Shown here piece after piece: positions 1 through 8,614 of a stretch of DNA of 64,000 nucleotides; within the stretch, counting starts at the first letter, position 1; every line of letters starts with the position of its first letter. A program made the position numbers and the translations under genes. Under the pieces are notes generated by a model. That model had not been told where the DNA came from. It saw only the letters and a program-made list of their open reading frames with translations, and did no database searches. This DNA comes from Flavobacteriales bacterium (GTDB lineage Bacteria; Bacteroidota; Bacteroidia; Flavobacteriales_F; PHOS-HE28): positions 689,867 to 753,866 of the forward strand of contig JAHBUK010000002.1 in the NCBI GenBank assembly GCA_019638115.1, read 5' to 3'.

Positions 1-243
1 CCCAACACCGATGAGCATGACCTGAACTTCAAACTGAAGCACGCCCGGAAGTTCATTGAGGAAGGCCACAAAGTGAAGGCCTTCGTGTTCTTCCGTGGAC
101 GCACGATCGTGTTCAAGGAACGCGGTGAGATCCTGCTGCTGAAGTTCGCCCAAGCGCTGGAGGATGTTGCCATCGTGGAGCAGATGCCCAAGCTGGAAGG
201 CAAGCGGATGATCATGTACGTCATCCCCAAGAAGAAAAAATGA
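1..243 (+). CDS. infC: translation initiation factor IF-3, C-terminal part (5' truncated by window)
   Basis: The reading frame is open from the first base and ends with TGA at 241-243 after a lysine-rich tail. The 80 visible residues match the C-terminal domain of IF-3: a helix with [19 protein letters not shown], then FFRGRTIVF and a late [10 protein letters not shown] segment. IF-3 binds the 30S subunit and checks start-codon and initiator-tRNA pairing. The N-terminal domain and the start codon lie upstream of the window. The genes for L35 and L20 follow in the conserved infC-rpmI-rplT order, which supports the call. The gaps in this operon are fairly long (about 90 and 110 bp). Confidence 0.95.
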   Translation, partial: PNTDEHDLNFKLKHARKFIEEGHKVKAFVFFRGRTIVFKERGEILLLKFAQALEDVAIVEQMPKLEGKRMIMYVIPKKKK

Positions 244-331
244 CCATTCCAACAGCGCTTAGCCGCTCGGAAAGGAACACAGGACAAGTAAGGACAACGG
301 ACAACGGAAGGATCAATACAACTCGACGGCC

Positions 332-523
332 ATGCCAAAGATGAAGACGAAGTCCGGCGCCAAGAAGCGATTCAAGCTGACCGGCACCGGCAAGATCAAG
401 CGCAAACACGCTTACAAAAGCCACATCCTGACGAAGAAGGATACGAAGAGGAAGCGCAACCTCACCAAGATGACCCTTGTGCATCCCAGCGATCACAAGA
501 ACATCCTTTCCCTTCTTCCCTAA
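332..523 (+). CDS. rpmI: 50S ribosomal protein L35
   Basis: This is a 63-residue, very basic protein beginning [15 protein letters not shown], the standard L35 start. It has the usual [11 protein letters not shown] segment and is close to the usual family length. L35 is a structural protein of the large ribosomal subunit. The gene sits between infC and rplT, as in most bacteria. No clear Shine-Dalgarno sequence is visible, which is normal in Bacteroidota. Confidence 0.97.
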   Translation: MPKMKTKSGAKKRFKLTGTGKIKRKHAYKSHILTKKDTKRKRNLTKMTLVHPSDHKNILSLLP

Positions 524-631
524 GGAACCCCAACCGCACCGGGGTAAAACAGGTAGCGTTAACCAGGACGTGCAGCCAACAAGAGAACCGACCAGTTCGG
601 CGCCGCTCACGCCCAAAAACACACAGGCCAA

Positions 632-976
632 ATGCCACGTAGTCAGAACAAAGTAGCCAGCCGGGCCCGCCGCAAAAAGGTGCTCGATATGGCAAAGGGC
701 AGCTTCGGCGCCCGCAAGAACGTATTCACCGTTGCCAAGAACAGCGTTGAGAAAGGTCTCACCCACGCGTACAAGGGTCGTAAGCTGAAGAAGCGCGATT
801 TCCGTGCGCTGTGGATCCAACGCATCAATGCAGCTGCTCGCACCAACGGCATCAGCTACAGCGTGCTGATGGACCGCTTGAAGAAGGCCAACATCGACCT
901 GGACCGCAAGGCCCTGGCCGAGATCGCCTACAACGACGCGGCAGCATTCACCGCCATCGTCAACAAGGTGAAGTGA
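632..976 (+). CDS. rplT: 50S ribosomal protein L20
   Basis: This is a 114-residue basic protein of the usual L20 length. It has the N-terminal [18 protein letters not shown] segment, the central [16 protein letters not shown] motif and the C-terminal [13 protein letters not shown] helix that contacts 23S rRNA. L20 is needed early in 50S assembly and in other bacteria also represses its own operon. It is the last gene of the infC-rpmI-rplT operon, and a strong hairpin follows at 1004-1028. No leader structure for L20 autoregulation was recognised in the gaps. Confidence 0.97.
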   Translation: MPRSQNKVASRARRKKVLDMAKGSFGARKNVFTVAKNSVEKGLTHAYKGRKLKKRDFRALWIQRINAAARTNGISYSVLMDRLKKANIDLDRKALAEIAYNDAAAFTAIVNKVK

Positions 977-1003
977 TCACCATTCCTTCCGTATCCGTCC
1001 GGC

Positions 1004-1028
1004 AAGGGGATCCCAGTGGGGTCCCCTT
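1004..1028 (+). terminator. intrinsic terminator of the infC-rpmI-rplT operon
   Basis: Bases 1004-1014 pair with 1018-1028 (11 bp including one G-T pair) around a 3-nt loop. The run CGCTTTT follows. The hairpin starts 27 bp after the rplT stop codon. Confidence 0.75.
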
Positions 1029-1074
1029 CGCTTTTATGGGTCTTCCTGTTCACCTTGTGGCAACATCGGCCGAA

Positions 1075-1082
1075 TACCTTTG
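1075..1082 (+). promoter_or_regulatory. Bacteroidota -7 element (TACCTTTG) of the endonuclease gene
   Basis: This is an exact match to TAnnTTTG. It ends 4 nt before the ATG at 1087, so transcription would begin at or next to the start codon. It supports choosing 1087 rather than the in-frame ATG at 1036. Confidence 0.6.
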
Positions 1083-1086
1083 GGCC

Positions 1087-2118
1087 ATGCGAACAGGGCT
1101 ACTATTCACCCTCCTTCTAAGCTTACCGTCCTATGGCCAACCGCCTGCTGGATACTACGATGCTGCAGAAGGACTATCGGGTGATGCGCTCCGCGAGGTC
1201 CTGAACGGGATCATCAGCCCGCACACCGTGCTGGCCAACAGCGCGCTGTGGGCCGCATTCGAGACCACTGACCGGAAAGCTGACGGAGGCGTTTGGGACA
1301 TGTACTCGGATGTGCCCGGTGGTACCCCTCCCTACGTGTTCCAGTTCGTTACCGACCAATGCGGCACGTATACCGGTGAAGGAGACTGCTTCAACCGGGA
1401 GCATTCCTTCCCACAAAGCTGGTATGGCAGCGCGCCACCCATGAGCACGGATCTTTTCCACCTCTACCCTGTTGACGCCTGGGTGAACCAACAACGGGGA
1501 AACCTGGCCTACGGGACCGTGGGCACCGCGAATTGGACCAGTGCCAACGGCGGAAAACGTGGTCCCTGCAATTGGCCCGGATGTTCGGAAACGGTATTCG
1601 AGCCCATTGATGCATATAAGGGGGACTTAGCTCGCAGCTTCCTGTACATGCAGACACGCTACCTCCAGCAAGTGTCCTTATGGTCCAGCCCCATGATGAG
1701 TGGCGGTGAGTTCCTGCCTTGGGCGGAGGACCTTTTGCTGGCGTGGCACGAACAGGATCCGGTAAGCGAGAAGGAAGTTGCACGGAACAATGCCGTGTTC
1801 GAGCTCCAAGGCAACCGTAATCCATACATCGACCGCCCTGAGTGGGTGGCCTCCATTTGGGGGCCCTTCGCAGCGATCACCGAGAACAGTTCGATCAGTG
1901 GCAGCATCTGGTATTCGGATGCCATATTGTACTTGCGTTTCGAGTTGCCGGAGGAACGCCCGGAGCTGCTGATCCAGGATGCCACAGGCAAGATCGTGAG
2001 GCAGTACCCTACCCTGAACGCCAGTGCTTCCGTTGAACTCGATGACTTGGCGAACGGTGTTTACCTCGCCACGGTGCGGACTTCCTATGGCGTTCGATCC
2101 GTTCGCTTCGTCCGCTGA
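1087..2118 (+). CDS. secreted endonuclease I family protein with T9SS C-terminal domain
   Basis: This 343-residue protein starts with a signal peptide (residues 1-18, ending SYGQ). A beta-beta-alpha-Me nuclease domain of the endonuclease I family follows, with the signature FNREHSFPQSWYG at about residues 102-114. The His of REHS is the expected general base. Family members are non-specific secreted DNases. The last ~75 residues look like a T9SS type A sorting domain, with the closing pattern LANGVYLATVRTS...VRFVR, so export to the cell surface or medium is inferred. The ATG at 1087 was chosen because of the signal peptide and the TACCTTTG element 4 nt upstream. The 3' end overlaps the convergent flavoprotein gene by 34 bp. 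Confidence 0.9.
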   Translation: MRTGLLFTLLLSLPSYGQPPAGYYDAAEGLSGDALREVLNGIISPHTVLANSALWAAFETTDRKADGGVWDMYSDVPGGTPPYVFQFVTDQCGTYTGEGDCFNREHSFPQSWYGSAPPMSTDLFHLYPVDAWVNQQRGNLAYGTVGTANWTSANGGKRGPCNWPGCSETVFEPIDAYKGDLARSFLYMQTRYLQQVSLWSSPMMSGGEFLPWAEDLLLAWHEQDPVSEKEVARNNAVFELQGNRNPYIDRPEWVASIWGPFAAITENSSISGSIWYSDAILYLRFELPEERPELLIQDATGKIVRQYPTLNASASVELDDLANGVYLATVRTSYGVRSVRFVR

Positions 2119-3347
2119 CCGCGATCGGTGGCAGCTGCACGGCCTGCAAGGGCACCCGTGGTCCAGGCGGCCTGGAAGTTGAAGCCACCGGTAACGCCAT
2201 CAATGTCCAGAACCTCTCCTGCGAAATAGAGCCCCGGGATCACCTTGCTCTCGAAGGTAAGGTGGTCCACTTGGGCCAGATCGACACCGCCGGCCGTAAC
2301 GAACTCATCTTTGAAGGTGGTCTTGCCGCTCACTTGGTATCGGTCGTTGGTCAGCAGGTCGATCAAGCGGTTCCGATCCCTGTGCGGCAGCTGGCCCCAC
2401 GGCATATCCGGTGGAATGGCCGCCTTCTCAAGCAGAAAGGCCCAATGCCGCTTGGGAAGATGGAAGGGATCGGCATTGATGGCGTTCTTGCGGGATAGGT
2501 CCTCCGCGTTCGTTATCAAGCGTTCACGGACCACCTGTTCATTCATACCGCCCAGCCAGTTCACTTGTATGGTGAATGAGTAGCCAGCTTCGTGTGCGAA
2601 GCGTGCCCCCCAGGCACTCAGCTTCAATATGGCCGGTCCGCTCATGCCCCAATGAGTGATCAACAGCGGTCCGGTGGACTCCAAGCCGGCCCCTAAAAGG
2701 CGCACACGTACCGGATCCACCACTACGCCCATGAGTGCGCGGATGGGCTCATCAGGCATGTTGAAGGTGAACAACGAAGGGACCGGTGAGATGATGTCCT
2801 GCCCCAAAGCGGCCAACCAATCGTAGGCTGCTGGTTTGGCATTGCCCCCTGTGGTGATCACAACCCGATCCGCGTGCATTTCGCTGCCATCCGCAAGGGT
2901 CAACAAAAAGCCTTGGTGCGCCAGCGATGGTGGATGTATCGAACGCACAGCAGCATGGAAGCGCAACTCCACCCTGGCCCGTTCGGCCGCAAGGAGCAGG
3001 GCATCGACCACGCTTGCCGAGTCATCACTTACCGGGAACATGCGTCCATCAGCTTCGGTCTTGAGTTCCACGCCTTCCCGCTTGAACCAAGCGATCGTTT
3101 CTTTCGGCCCGAACAAGGCAAAGGCCTTGCGCAGCGCCTTTCCGCCACGGGGATAATGGTGCACCAGCTTGTTCGGCTCGGGACAAGCGTGGGTCACATT
3201 GCACCTGCCTCCCCCACTTATCCGCACTTTGGACAGGACCTTGTCGCTCTTCTCCAGCAGGGTAACGCGCACAGCAGGGTTGCACTCCCGTATAGCTATG
3301 GACGCGAAAAAGCCCGCCGCTCCGCCACCGATCACCACCACATGCAT
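2085..3347 (-). CDS. HI0933/YhiN-family FAD-dependent oxidoreductase (BaiN-like)
   Basis: The protein has 420 residues. A Rossmann dinucleotide motif, VIGGGAAGFFA, lies at residues 5-15. The KVRISGGGRCNVTH segment typical of the HI0933 (YhiN) family follows, and a C-terminal FAD-binding motif DIDGVTGGFNFQAAW lies near residues 380-400. The family comprises cytoplasmic flavoproteins of uncertain substrate, annotated as aminoacetone oxidase-like or BaiN-like. The start MHVVVIGGG is the natural one, and a CATCTTTG element ends 4 nt upstream. The 3' end overlaps the convergent endonuclease gene. The reaction is not determinable from sequence. Confidence 0.88.
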   Translation of the reverse strand: MHVVVIGGGAAGFFASIAIRECNPAVRVTLLEKSDKVLSKVRISGGGRCNVTHACPEPNKLVHHYPRGGKALRKAFALFGPKETIAWFKREGVELKTEADGRMFPVSDDSASVVDALLLAAERARVELRFHAAVRSIHPPSLAHQGFLLTLADGSEMHADRVVITTGGNAKPAAYDWLAALGQDIISPVPSLFTFNMPDEPIRALMGVVVDPVRVRLLGAGLESTGPLLITHWGMSGPAILKLSAWGARFAHEAGYSFTIQVNWLGGMNEQVVRERLITNAEDLSRKNAINADPFHLPKRHWAFLLEKAAIPPDMPWGQLPHRDRNRLIDLLTNDRYQVSGKTTFKDEFVTAGGVDLAQVDHLTFESKVIPGLYFAGEVLDIDGVTGGFNFQAAWTTGALAGRAAATDRGQRTKRTDRTP

Positions 3348-3351
3348 GGGG

Positions 3352-3359
3352 CAAAGATG
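3352..3359 (-). promoter_or_regulatory. -7-like element (CATCTTTG) before the YhiN-type gene
   Basis: It has one mismatch to TAnnTTTG. CCCC and then the ATG follow directly, a gap of 4 nt. Confidence 0.45.
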
Positions 3360-3387
3360 ACTTGCGGCGGGCTTTCCCGCTTCTTTA

Positions 3388-4605
3388 TCAGTTCGTCTTG
3401 ATCACGCGGAAGGAACCCTGTAGGCCGCCTTCGGTACGCAGGAAGTAGACACCGTTAGGCATACCGCTCAGATCCATGCGCACGAGACCTGCACCGAAAC
3501 GCTCGGAAAGCAGCTCACGCCCGTTGATGTCGAACACCGTGACCCGGGTGGCACCCTCCACGTGGAACTGGAGGGGACCGTCCGTGGGGTTCGGCAGAAT
3601 GACCGGTGCATTCATGGTAGCATCCACCACGGAGGTGACCGCACCACAGGTTACCTCCTCGTCGCACACCAATTCGGCCATGAACTGGGCCACGAAGTTG
3701 ACAGCACCTGCAAAATCGGATTGCAAATAGCCCACGTGGGCATTGGCCGTATAGCTCTTGAAGCAGTTTACCAAGCCAAGGTTCCCAGCCCGCACATGGA
3801 TGTCGTGGCTACCTGATGCGACCAGACCGGTGGGTATACCGATCACGGAAACTTCCTGGGTGTAGTAAGGAACCACGTTATCACCCGTTTCGTGCACGCT
3901 TGCCAAGGGATGATCGCCTGGTTCGATCCAGAGCGTATCACCGATCGCACCGCTGAAGCTGTACACAGCGAACACATCGCTGGAGTAGCCAGGGCTACCA
4001 CTGTTGCCTTCCACACCTCCAAGAGACGCGCTCTCGGACGCGAGCACAGCTGGTATCTCCGATTCTTGGTCCAAGTAGGCGCAATGCAAAGCGCTGATGG
4101 CTCCTGCGGAAACGCCACCCACAATGATCTTGTCCACATCAATGCGGTACGGGTTGCCATTTTCCGCAACGGTCTTGCGCAGGTAGCGCACGCAAGCCTT
4201 CATGTCGTGTGCGCCACGCATAACGGCGCGGGTGGTGGTGGCTGCATTGGGAATGAAGAACCCGACCCGATAATCCGGAGCCACGGCCACGTAGCCCATG
4301 CGCGCAAGTGCGTTACAAATGGATGCCACATCCGCTCGTGATCCAGAAATGAACGAACCGCCGAATGCTACCAACACCACCGGGCGCTCTTGCAGCACAT
4401 CTCCGGTGGGTTCGTAAACATCCATGCGCAGTGTCTGTGAGCCACCGGAAACACCGGTATTGCTACCAAATACGACTGCATTGGTAACGGTCACGTTCGG
4501 AAAAGTGGCTTGGTCGGTATAGCGGCCATTGCCACAATCCTGAGCACGCATGCTGGTCCAGGAGCACAGGACCAACAACGCCAATACGGGTAACGATCTT
4601 TTCAT
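3388..4605 (-). CDS. T9SS-exported alpha/beta hydrolase (esterase-like)
   Basis: This 405-residue protein has a signal peptide (residues 1-22, ending MRAQ). The alpha/beta-hydrolase core has an oxyanion-type loop VLVAFGGSF near residues 78-85 and a nucleophile elbow GGVSAGAIS with Ser166. A candidate catalytic His is in GSHDIHV, about 60% along the chain. The fold resembles carboxylesterase and PHB-depolymerase-like enzymes, and the substrate is unknown. The C-terminus (about residues 325-405) is a T9SS type A domain with NPTDGPLQF, VFDINGRELLSE and PNGVYFLRTEGG. The ATG at 4605 was chosen because the signal peptide begins MKRS there. Compare the relative at 59041-60708, which has lost this nucleophile. 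Confidence 0.85.
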   Translation of the reverse strand: MKRSLPVLALLVLCSWTSMRAQDCGNGRYTDQATFPNVTVTNAVVFGSNTGVSGGSQTLRMDVYEPTGDVLQERPVVLVAFGGSFISGSRADVASICNALARMGYVAVAPDYRVGFFIPNAATTTRAVMRGAHDMKACVRYLRKTVAENGNPYRIDVDKIIVGGVSAGAISALHCAYLDQESEIPAVLASESASLGGVEGNSGSPGYSSDVFAVYSFSGAIGDTLWIEPGDHPLASVHETGDNVVPYYTQEVSVIGIPTGLVASGSHDIHVRAGNLGLVNCFKSYTANAHVGYLQSDFAGAVNFVAQFMAELVCDEEVTCGAVTSVVDATMNAPVILPNPTDGPLQFHVEGATRVTVFDINGRELLSERFGAGLVRMDLSGMPNGVYFLRTEGGLQGSFRVIKTN

Positions 4606-4794
4606 GAGAGGTTTGCAGGTGTTTAGGATGCCCGGAAGGTATGCATGCAGAACAACTTCACAAAACACGGCAAGCCATTGCAGCACAGTGCGTCACACAG
4701 CTTCTTGCACCATTCATACAAGCCGCGACACAACAGCATATGCAAGGACTGGCACGGCATTGGTAAAAGCGCCCACCATCAACCTACCGGAACC

Positions 4795-5400
4795 ATGAAA
4801 AAGCTCCTCTTGATAACCCTTACCGCCTGCATGGCCAGCAGTGCAAGCGCCCAGTTCCAAGTGAACCCGCAATTGGGGGTCAACTACCGCTCCATCACAA
4901 GCAACCAAGCCGGCCTGGACTTCAAGGCGGCCATGGGTTGGCAACTGGGTGCGGACCTTCGTTTCGGGGATCGCCTGTACCTGCAGCCTGGTGGCTTCTT
5001 CGGCCGCAGTGCAACCGTTGTGAAACAGAACTTCAACGACACCCTGCGAATTGAAGATGACCTGGTTCAGACCAACCTCCGCTTGAAGGCCATGGTAGGC
5101 TACCGCATCATAGACACCTACCAGTTCGATGTGCGCTTTGCCATGGGTCCTACCTACGATGTGCTCATGAGCGTAGATAACCGCAACGACCGCGTGCAGT
5201 ACAACAAAGGCGATTTCCGCGGTGGCTCTTTGAACATCGATGCAGCGCTCGGTTTCGATATGGGCCTGGTGACCTTGGAGCCCAGCGTCAGCTTCGGACT
5301 CAGCCAGGTTTTCAAGGACAACCCGGCGGTTCAGGATATTGGATCCAAGTACCTCACCTTCGGGTTCACCCTGGGTATCAACTTGGGTAACGACGACTGA
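4795..5400 (+). CDS. outer-membrane beta-barrel (PorT-like) protein
   Basis: This 201-residue protein begins MKKLLLITLTACMASSASAQ, a clear signal peptide that decides the start at 4795. The rest is alternating polar/aromatic beta strands such as GWQLGADLRFGDRLYLQPGGFF and a closing LTFGFTLGINLGN. This is typical of the small PorT-like barrel family (OMP_b-brl_2) common in Bacteroidota. It is probably an outer-membrane protein, and no function can be assigned. A perfect inverted repeat directly downstream acts as terminator for this gene and for the convergent neighbour. Confidence 0.82.
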   Translation: MKKLLLITLTACMASSASAQFQVNPQLGVNYRSITSNQAGLDFKAAMGWQLGADLRFGDRLYLQPGGFFGRSATVVKQNFNDTLRIEDDLVQTNLRLKAMVGYRIIDTYQFDVRFAMGPTYDVLMSVDNRNDRVQYNKGDFRGGSLNIDAALGFDMGLVTLEPSVSFGLSQVFKDNPAVQDIGSKYLTFGFTLGINLGNDD

Positions 5401-5413
5401 TACCTTGATCACG

Positions 5414-5460
5414 CATGAACGAGAAAGCCCCCAGCGTCGCTGGGGGCTTTCTCGTTCATG
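5414..5460. terminator. perfect 23-bp inverted repeat, bidirectional terminator
   Basis: Bases 5414-5436 are the exact reverse complement of 5438-5460, with a single central base. It contains GAGAAAGCCCCCAGCG and its complement, giving A/T-rich flanks in both directions. It lies between the convergent genes at 4795-5400 and 5472-6017. Confidence 0.8.
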
Positions 5461-5471
5461 GCATAATCCGC

Positions 5472-6017
5472 TTACACCAGCTTGCCTGCCATCTCATCCA
5501 TGGTCGGCGATCGGTCAGGTACGAAGCAGGAACTGCCCAAAGCGCTATCCATGAAGGACCTGAGCAATTCGGCACGGTCCCTTGCACGCTCTTTGGCTGA
5601 TTCCGCCATGAAATAGAGGAACAACCCTCCGGCCAACCCGGCAAATGCGAGGTAAAAGCCCCAGGGCCTCAGTGCCATGGACCATTGCGTAAAACCAACG
5701 AGCAACCCCATGGCACCCAAAGTGCTCAGCGCGGTGAGGGTGCCTTGGAACACTTTCCAGATACGGGTTGATGGTCCGACGACCGCTTTGATGAGGGTCC
5801 CTCCGCTGGCCAACTCCTGTAAGCGGATCTGTATCTGGGGGGTCCACATTTCGCTTGAATGACTCGGAAAACGTAGCACCAAGCGGTCCACCGTACCGCG
5901 CAACTTCAGGTCGGCCGGGTTGTTACTGCGTATCTGCCGACGCACGCGTTCAACGATCTGCTGCGGGTTATCCGAAGAGATGCACGAGAAGCGAGGGCGT
6001 ATCCTGGGGCGTCGCAT
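5472..6017 (-). CDS. hypothetical membrane protein with two transmembrane segments
   Basis: This 181-residue protein starts MRRPRIRPRFSC at the ATG at 6017. It is not recognised. The first ~90 residues are hydrophilic and contain a helix-rich VERVRRQIRSNNPADLKLRGTV segment. Two hydrophobic segments follow at about residues 95-113 (LSTLGAMGLLVGFTQW) and 118-138 (GFYLAFAGLAGGLFLYFMA), then a charged cytosolic helix AKERARDRAELL. A TATCTTGT element (one mismatch to the -7 consensus) ends 7 nt before the ATG, which favours this start over the GTG at 6026. It is probably an inner-membrane protein of unknown role. Confidence 0.65.
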   Translation of the reverse strand: MRRPRIRPRFSCISSDNPQQIVERVRRQIRSNNPADLKLRGTVDRLVLRFPSHSSEMWTPQIQIRLQELASGGTLIKAVVGPSTRIWKVFQGTLTALSTLGAMGLLVGFTQWSMALRPWGFYLAFAGLAGGLFLYFMAESAKERARDRAELLRSFMDSALGSSCFVPDRSPTMDEMAGKLV

Positions 6018-6024
6018 TGCACAC

Positions 6025-6032
6025 ACAAGATA
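6025..6032 (-). promoter_or_regulatory. -7-like element (TATCTTGT)
   Basis: It has one mismatch to TAnnTTTG and lies 7 nt upstream of the ATG at 6017 on the minus strand. Confidence 0.35.
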
Positions 6033-6080
6033 TGATTTCCGATCCGCCCCTCATCTTCCTGCGAATATTCAACCCGCAGG

Positions 6081-6368
6081 TCACGCTCTATCGGCCAAGG
6101 CATTGGCCACCTCGGTCCAGGGCCCTCCATTGTAGGTGCCTTCCATTCCCTGCCCTTGCAGAAAAGCCTGTACCTGCCCGCTCCTGTTGCCGCTAAGGCA
6201 GCAAAGGACAAGTGGCCTACCCATGGCCTTCAACTCATCCAAGCGTTGCACCACTTCCTGCATTGGAATGTTCACGGAACCCGGCACATGTCCTGCATGG
6301 AACTCCCCCGGAGTTCGCACGTCCACAATGGTCATTTCCGGCTGTTCGAGTAATGTGGCAAGATCCAT
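6081..6368 (-). CDS. single-domain rhodanese-like sulfurtransferase
   Basis: This 95-residue protein covers one rhodanese domain: MTIVDVRTPGEFHAGHVPGS, then IPMQEV, then the active-site loop CLSGNR with the catalytic Cys57 and Arg62 (residues 57-62). It ends with GGPWTEVANAL. Small GlpE/PspE-like rhodaneses of this length transfer sulfane sulfur in the cytoplasm. The ATG at 6368 gives the normal domain start. The frame stays open further upstream, but that part has no domain character. A TAGTTTCG sequence at 6387-6394 is a candidate -7 element. Confidence 0.85.
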   Translation of the reverse strand: MDLATLLEQPEMTIVDVRTPGEFHAGHVPGSVNIPMQEVVQRLDELKAMGRPLVLCCLSGNRSGQVQAFLQGQGMEGTYNGGPWTEVANALADRA

Positions 6369-6753
6369 GGTCGGAGGTTGTTCGGCCGAAACTAGTGCAG
6401 TGCTCCGGAAGTTCAACGACCAACTCCCCCATCCTTCAACACTTCGAAAGTGTTGGTGTGACCAGCCGGAGTACCTACTTGCCGATGCCGATACGATGCA
6501 CTTATGAGCTACGGCTGAATTAAGGTAGTACACATGCAGATGCCCAATTGACCAGCGCTCAGGAAAAGATGGAAGAACCAGATCGGTAGTGGATCAAGAT
6601 GGTCATGGGGGCACATTCGACACGAAGGCCCTTTGAGTTACCCACCAAGTTTCTGCGGTCGGTCAATGGCGTTCGGAGATGTATGACCAGCACCTGATGC
6701 ACGAGTGCCCACGGTTTGGAACTCCCAGCTAATTGCGCCCGTAGCAAGGGGCC
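6369..6753. other. intergenic region between divergent genes
   Basis: No gene is supported in these 385 bp. It must hold the promoters of the two divergent neighbours. A perfect 8-bp hairpin (6437-6444 with 6448-6455, loop CGA) is the only structure seen. Confidence 0.4.
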
Positions 6754-7146
6754 ATGATCTACAAAAGTGCAGTTGTCGCGATCGCTTGGGGGTTGGGTAT
6801 CGGCTCAGTCCAAGGCCAATGGGATGACCTGGTCCATATTCCAGCACATGCTCAGCAGCGCATTGCCGATGACATGCGTCTCGGCCCATCCACGCGTGCT
6901 GCACAGGAGATCGCCAGCATTGAACTTCCGATCGGCACCTACCAAGTGGACCTGATCAACGGTAGAGGCCGGGTCGTTCGGAGCTACCAAGCAGAGCGTC
7001 TGCAAGAACTGGAACTGGGTACACTTCGACCCGGTACTTGGACCCTGCGAGCACGAACCAGCGAGAGCTACTCCGTTCGTCGTTTCATGGTCATCAAGCG
7101 GGGGACCATCATGTGGTCCCAACCTCGCACTGCTGCGCGAAACTGA
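6754..7146 (+). CDS. mini secreted protein: signal peptide plus T9SS-like sorting domain
   Basis: The protein has 130 residues. Residues 1-22 look like a signal peptide (AIAWGLGIGSVQGQ). The middle ~30 residues are unremarkable. From about residue 58 onward it reads like a T9SS type A domain: GTYQVDLINGRGRVVRSYQ, a LRPGTWTLRARTS stretch matching the usual pattern, and VRRFMVIKRG. Almost nothing is present other than export signals. It could be a surface-anchored peptide, a remnant of a larger cargo protein or a carrier of a small tag. It stands alone, with long non-coding stretches on both sides. Confidence 0.55.
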   Translation: MIYKSAVVAIAWGLGIGSVQGQWDDLVHIPAHAQQRIADDMRLGPSTRAAQEIASIELPIGTYQVDLINGRGRVVRSYQAERLQELELGTLRPGTWTLRARTSESYSVRRFMVIKRGTIMWSQPRTAARN

Positions 7147-7532
7147 ATCCAGTTCCCACGCAACACCGCCCCAACTTACAAGACCTGCCCCGGCAGCCAT
7201 CTGAGGACTTTTCACCCGCTGGCGTTCTTTTCGAGAGCGAGCGTATCCTCTGGGCCGATCCGCAGGACCTTCACGCATTGCGTATCGCTCATGGGCAACC
7301 ATGTCGTGTAGGTACGGCGCGGGGTACTGATCAGCGGGGCTGACCCAATGCCCCGTGAACGGGACACCAAATGGGCGGCTTATCAAAACCGATCCAAGCG
7401 CAGCGCCGAACTCGTTTTCGCGACCAATGCGCGGGCGATCCCTCGTAGGCTTTGCTACGCGCCAAATTCAGAGCTGCGTCCGCGTGTAAACCGGTCTCTG
7501 CCCCAACAACTCAAGATCTCCTTGGGACGCGC
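7147..7532. other. intergenic region, nothing recognised
   Basis: In 386 bp between two 3' ends, no convincing gene, RNA or strong terminator is visible. A short frame at 7348-7536 has an unlikely composition and no motif. Confidence 0.4.
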
Positions 7533-8546
7533 TTAGAAGCGAACCCCCTTCATGCGCATACGAACAATGGCCTGGTTGGCCAGTTCCATGTCCGGATCGT
7601 ATTCCAGCGTGCGCTGGAAGTCCAGCATGGCACTATCCAGTTTATTCTCCAACTCGTAGGTAAGCCCTCGGTTGTAATAGGCCTGTGCATACATGGGGAA
7701 TCGGTCGATGGCTTGGCTGAACTCAACTCGGGCCTCCAAGGGCTTCCGTTGATGCTCCAAGAGCACGTAACCGGTGTTGTACCAAGGCAGCGGGTTTCGC
7801 GGATCCACCATTTTGATCTGGGCGTAAAGCGCAAGCGCCAAGCTATCCATGTGGTTGTCCTGAGCGAGCATGGCTTTCCCGTAGAGCGCCTCCATACCAT
7901 TGGGCCTCACCTCCAACGCGGAATTGTAATAGTCCCACGCGATCCCTTCTTGCAGTGCGGCATGCAGCACACCGAGTTGCACATAGGACTCGTAGAAGAC
8001 CGGATCGCGTTCCACGGCTGTGCGATAGCTGCTTATGGCAAGCGCCGTATCACCCGATTCCATATGGATCCAGCCCTTCAAATAGTAACCGCGGGCATGT
8101 TGATCGTCAATGCGCAGCGCCTGGTTGGCCAACTCCATGGCGCGGATGTACTCCCTGTTGGCCAGCTTCAGTTCAGAAAGCTTCAAGAGCGGTTCCGTGT
8201 CCGAAGGAGCCAATCGTATGGCATTGCGGAGGTGGTACTCCGCGTCTTCCAAGCGCACTTTTCTGTAGAACAGGTCGCTGATCGCCATGTGGTACTGGGC
8301 GTTGGTGCTATCCAACGCAATGGCACGCTTCCAATCGTTCATGGCGGGAAGCACGCTATCCAAGCGTTCGTACAGGCGTGCACGTTCTGCGAAGAGGCTT
8401 CCGTCGCCGGGACGCTCAAGGATCCGTTTTTCGATATCGGCAATAGCCTCGACCGGGCTCATGCCTTTCCGTGCGTCCTTTCGATCGTCGCATGCGGACA
8501 GGAATACCAGAACAATGAGAAGAGAAGGAAGAACGTTTCGCTGCAT
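7533..8546 (-). CDS. TPR-repeat lipoprotein
   Basis: This 337-residue protein begins with a lipoprotein signal, LIVLVFLSAC, with the lipidated Cys at residue 19. About eight tetratricopeptide repeats follow and fill the rest: recognisable units contain the AxxDxxKAIALD, AxYHLRNAIRLAP, ELANQALRID and AMLDFQRTLEYDP helices. TPRs bind protein partners, so a periplasmic scaffold role is inferred. The partner is unknown. The ATG at 8546 is fixed by the lipobox. The gene lies directly after the recA terminator and so probably has its own promoter. Confidence 0.85.
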   Translation of the reverse strand: MQRNVLPSLLIVLVFLSACDDRKDARKGMSPVEAIADIEKRILERPGDGSLFAERARLYERLDSVLPAMNDWKRAIALDSTNAQYHMAISDLFYRKVRLEDAEYHLRNAIRLAPSDTEPLLKLSELKLANREYIRAMELANQALRIDDQHARGYYLKGWIHMESGDTALAISSYRTAVERDPVFYESYVQLGVLHAALQEGIAWDYYNSALEVRPNGMEALYGKAMLAQDNHMDSLALALYAQIKMVDPRNPLPWYNTGYVLLEHQRKPLEARVEFSQAIDRFPMYAQAYYNRGLTYELENKLDSAMLDFQRTLEYDPDMELANQAIVRMRMKGVRF

Positions 8547-8559
8547 GCTGGAAAAGAAA

Positions 8560-8591
8560 GGGCCCCGGCAACACACTCCAAGCCGGGGCCC
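8560..8591 (-). terminator. intrinsic terminator of recA
   Basis: A perfect 10-bp GC stem (8560-8569 with 8582-8591) has a 12-nt loop. On the minus strand TTTCTTTTCC follows it. It lies between the recA stop codon and the TPR gene start. Confidence 0.8.
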
Positions 8592-8614
8592 TCAAAAGTA
8601 GCGGGAAGGAAGGA

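Noticed and set aside
811..1086. Upstream extension of the endonuclease reading frame into rplT
   Set aside because: It overlaps the L20 gene in another frame. The signal peptide and promoter element place the start at 1087.
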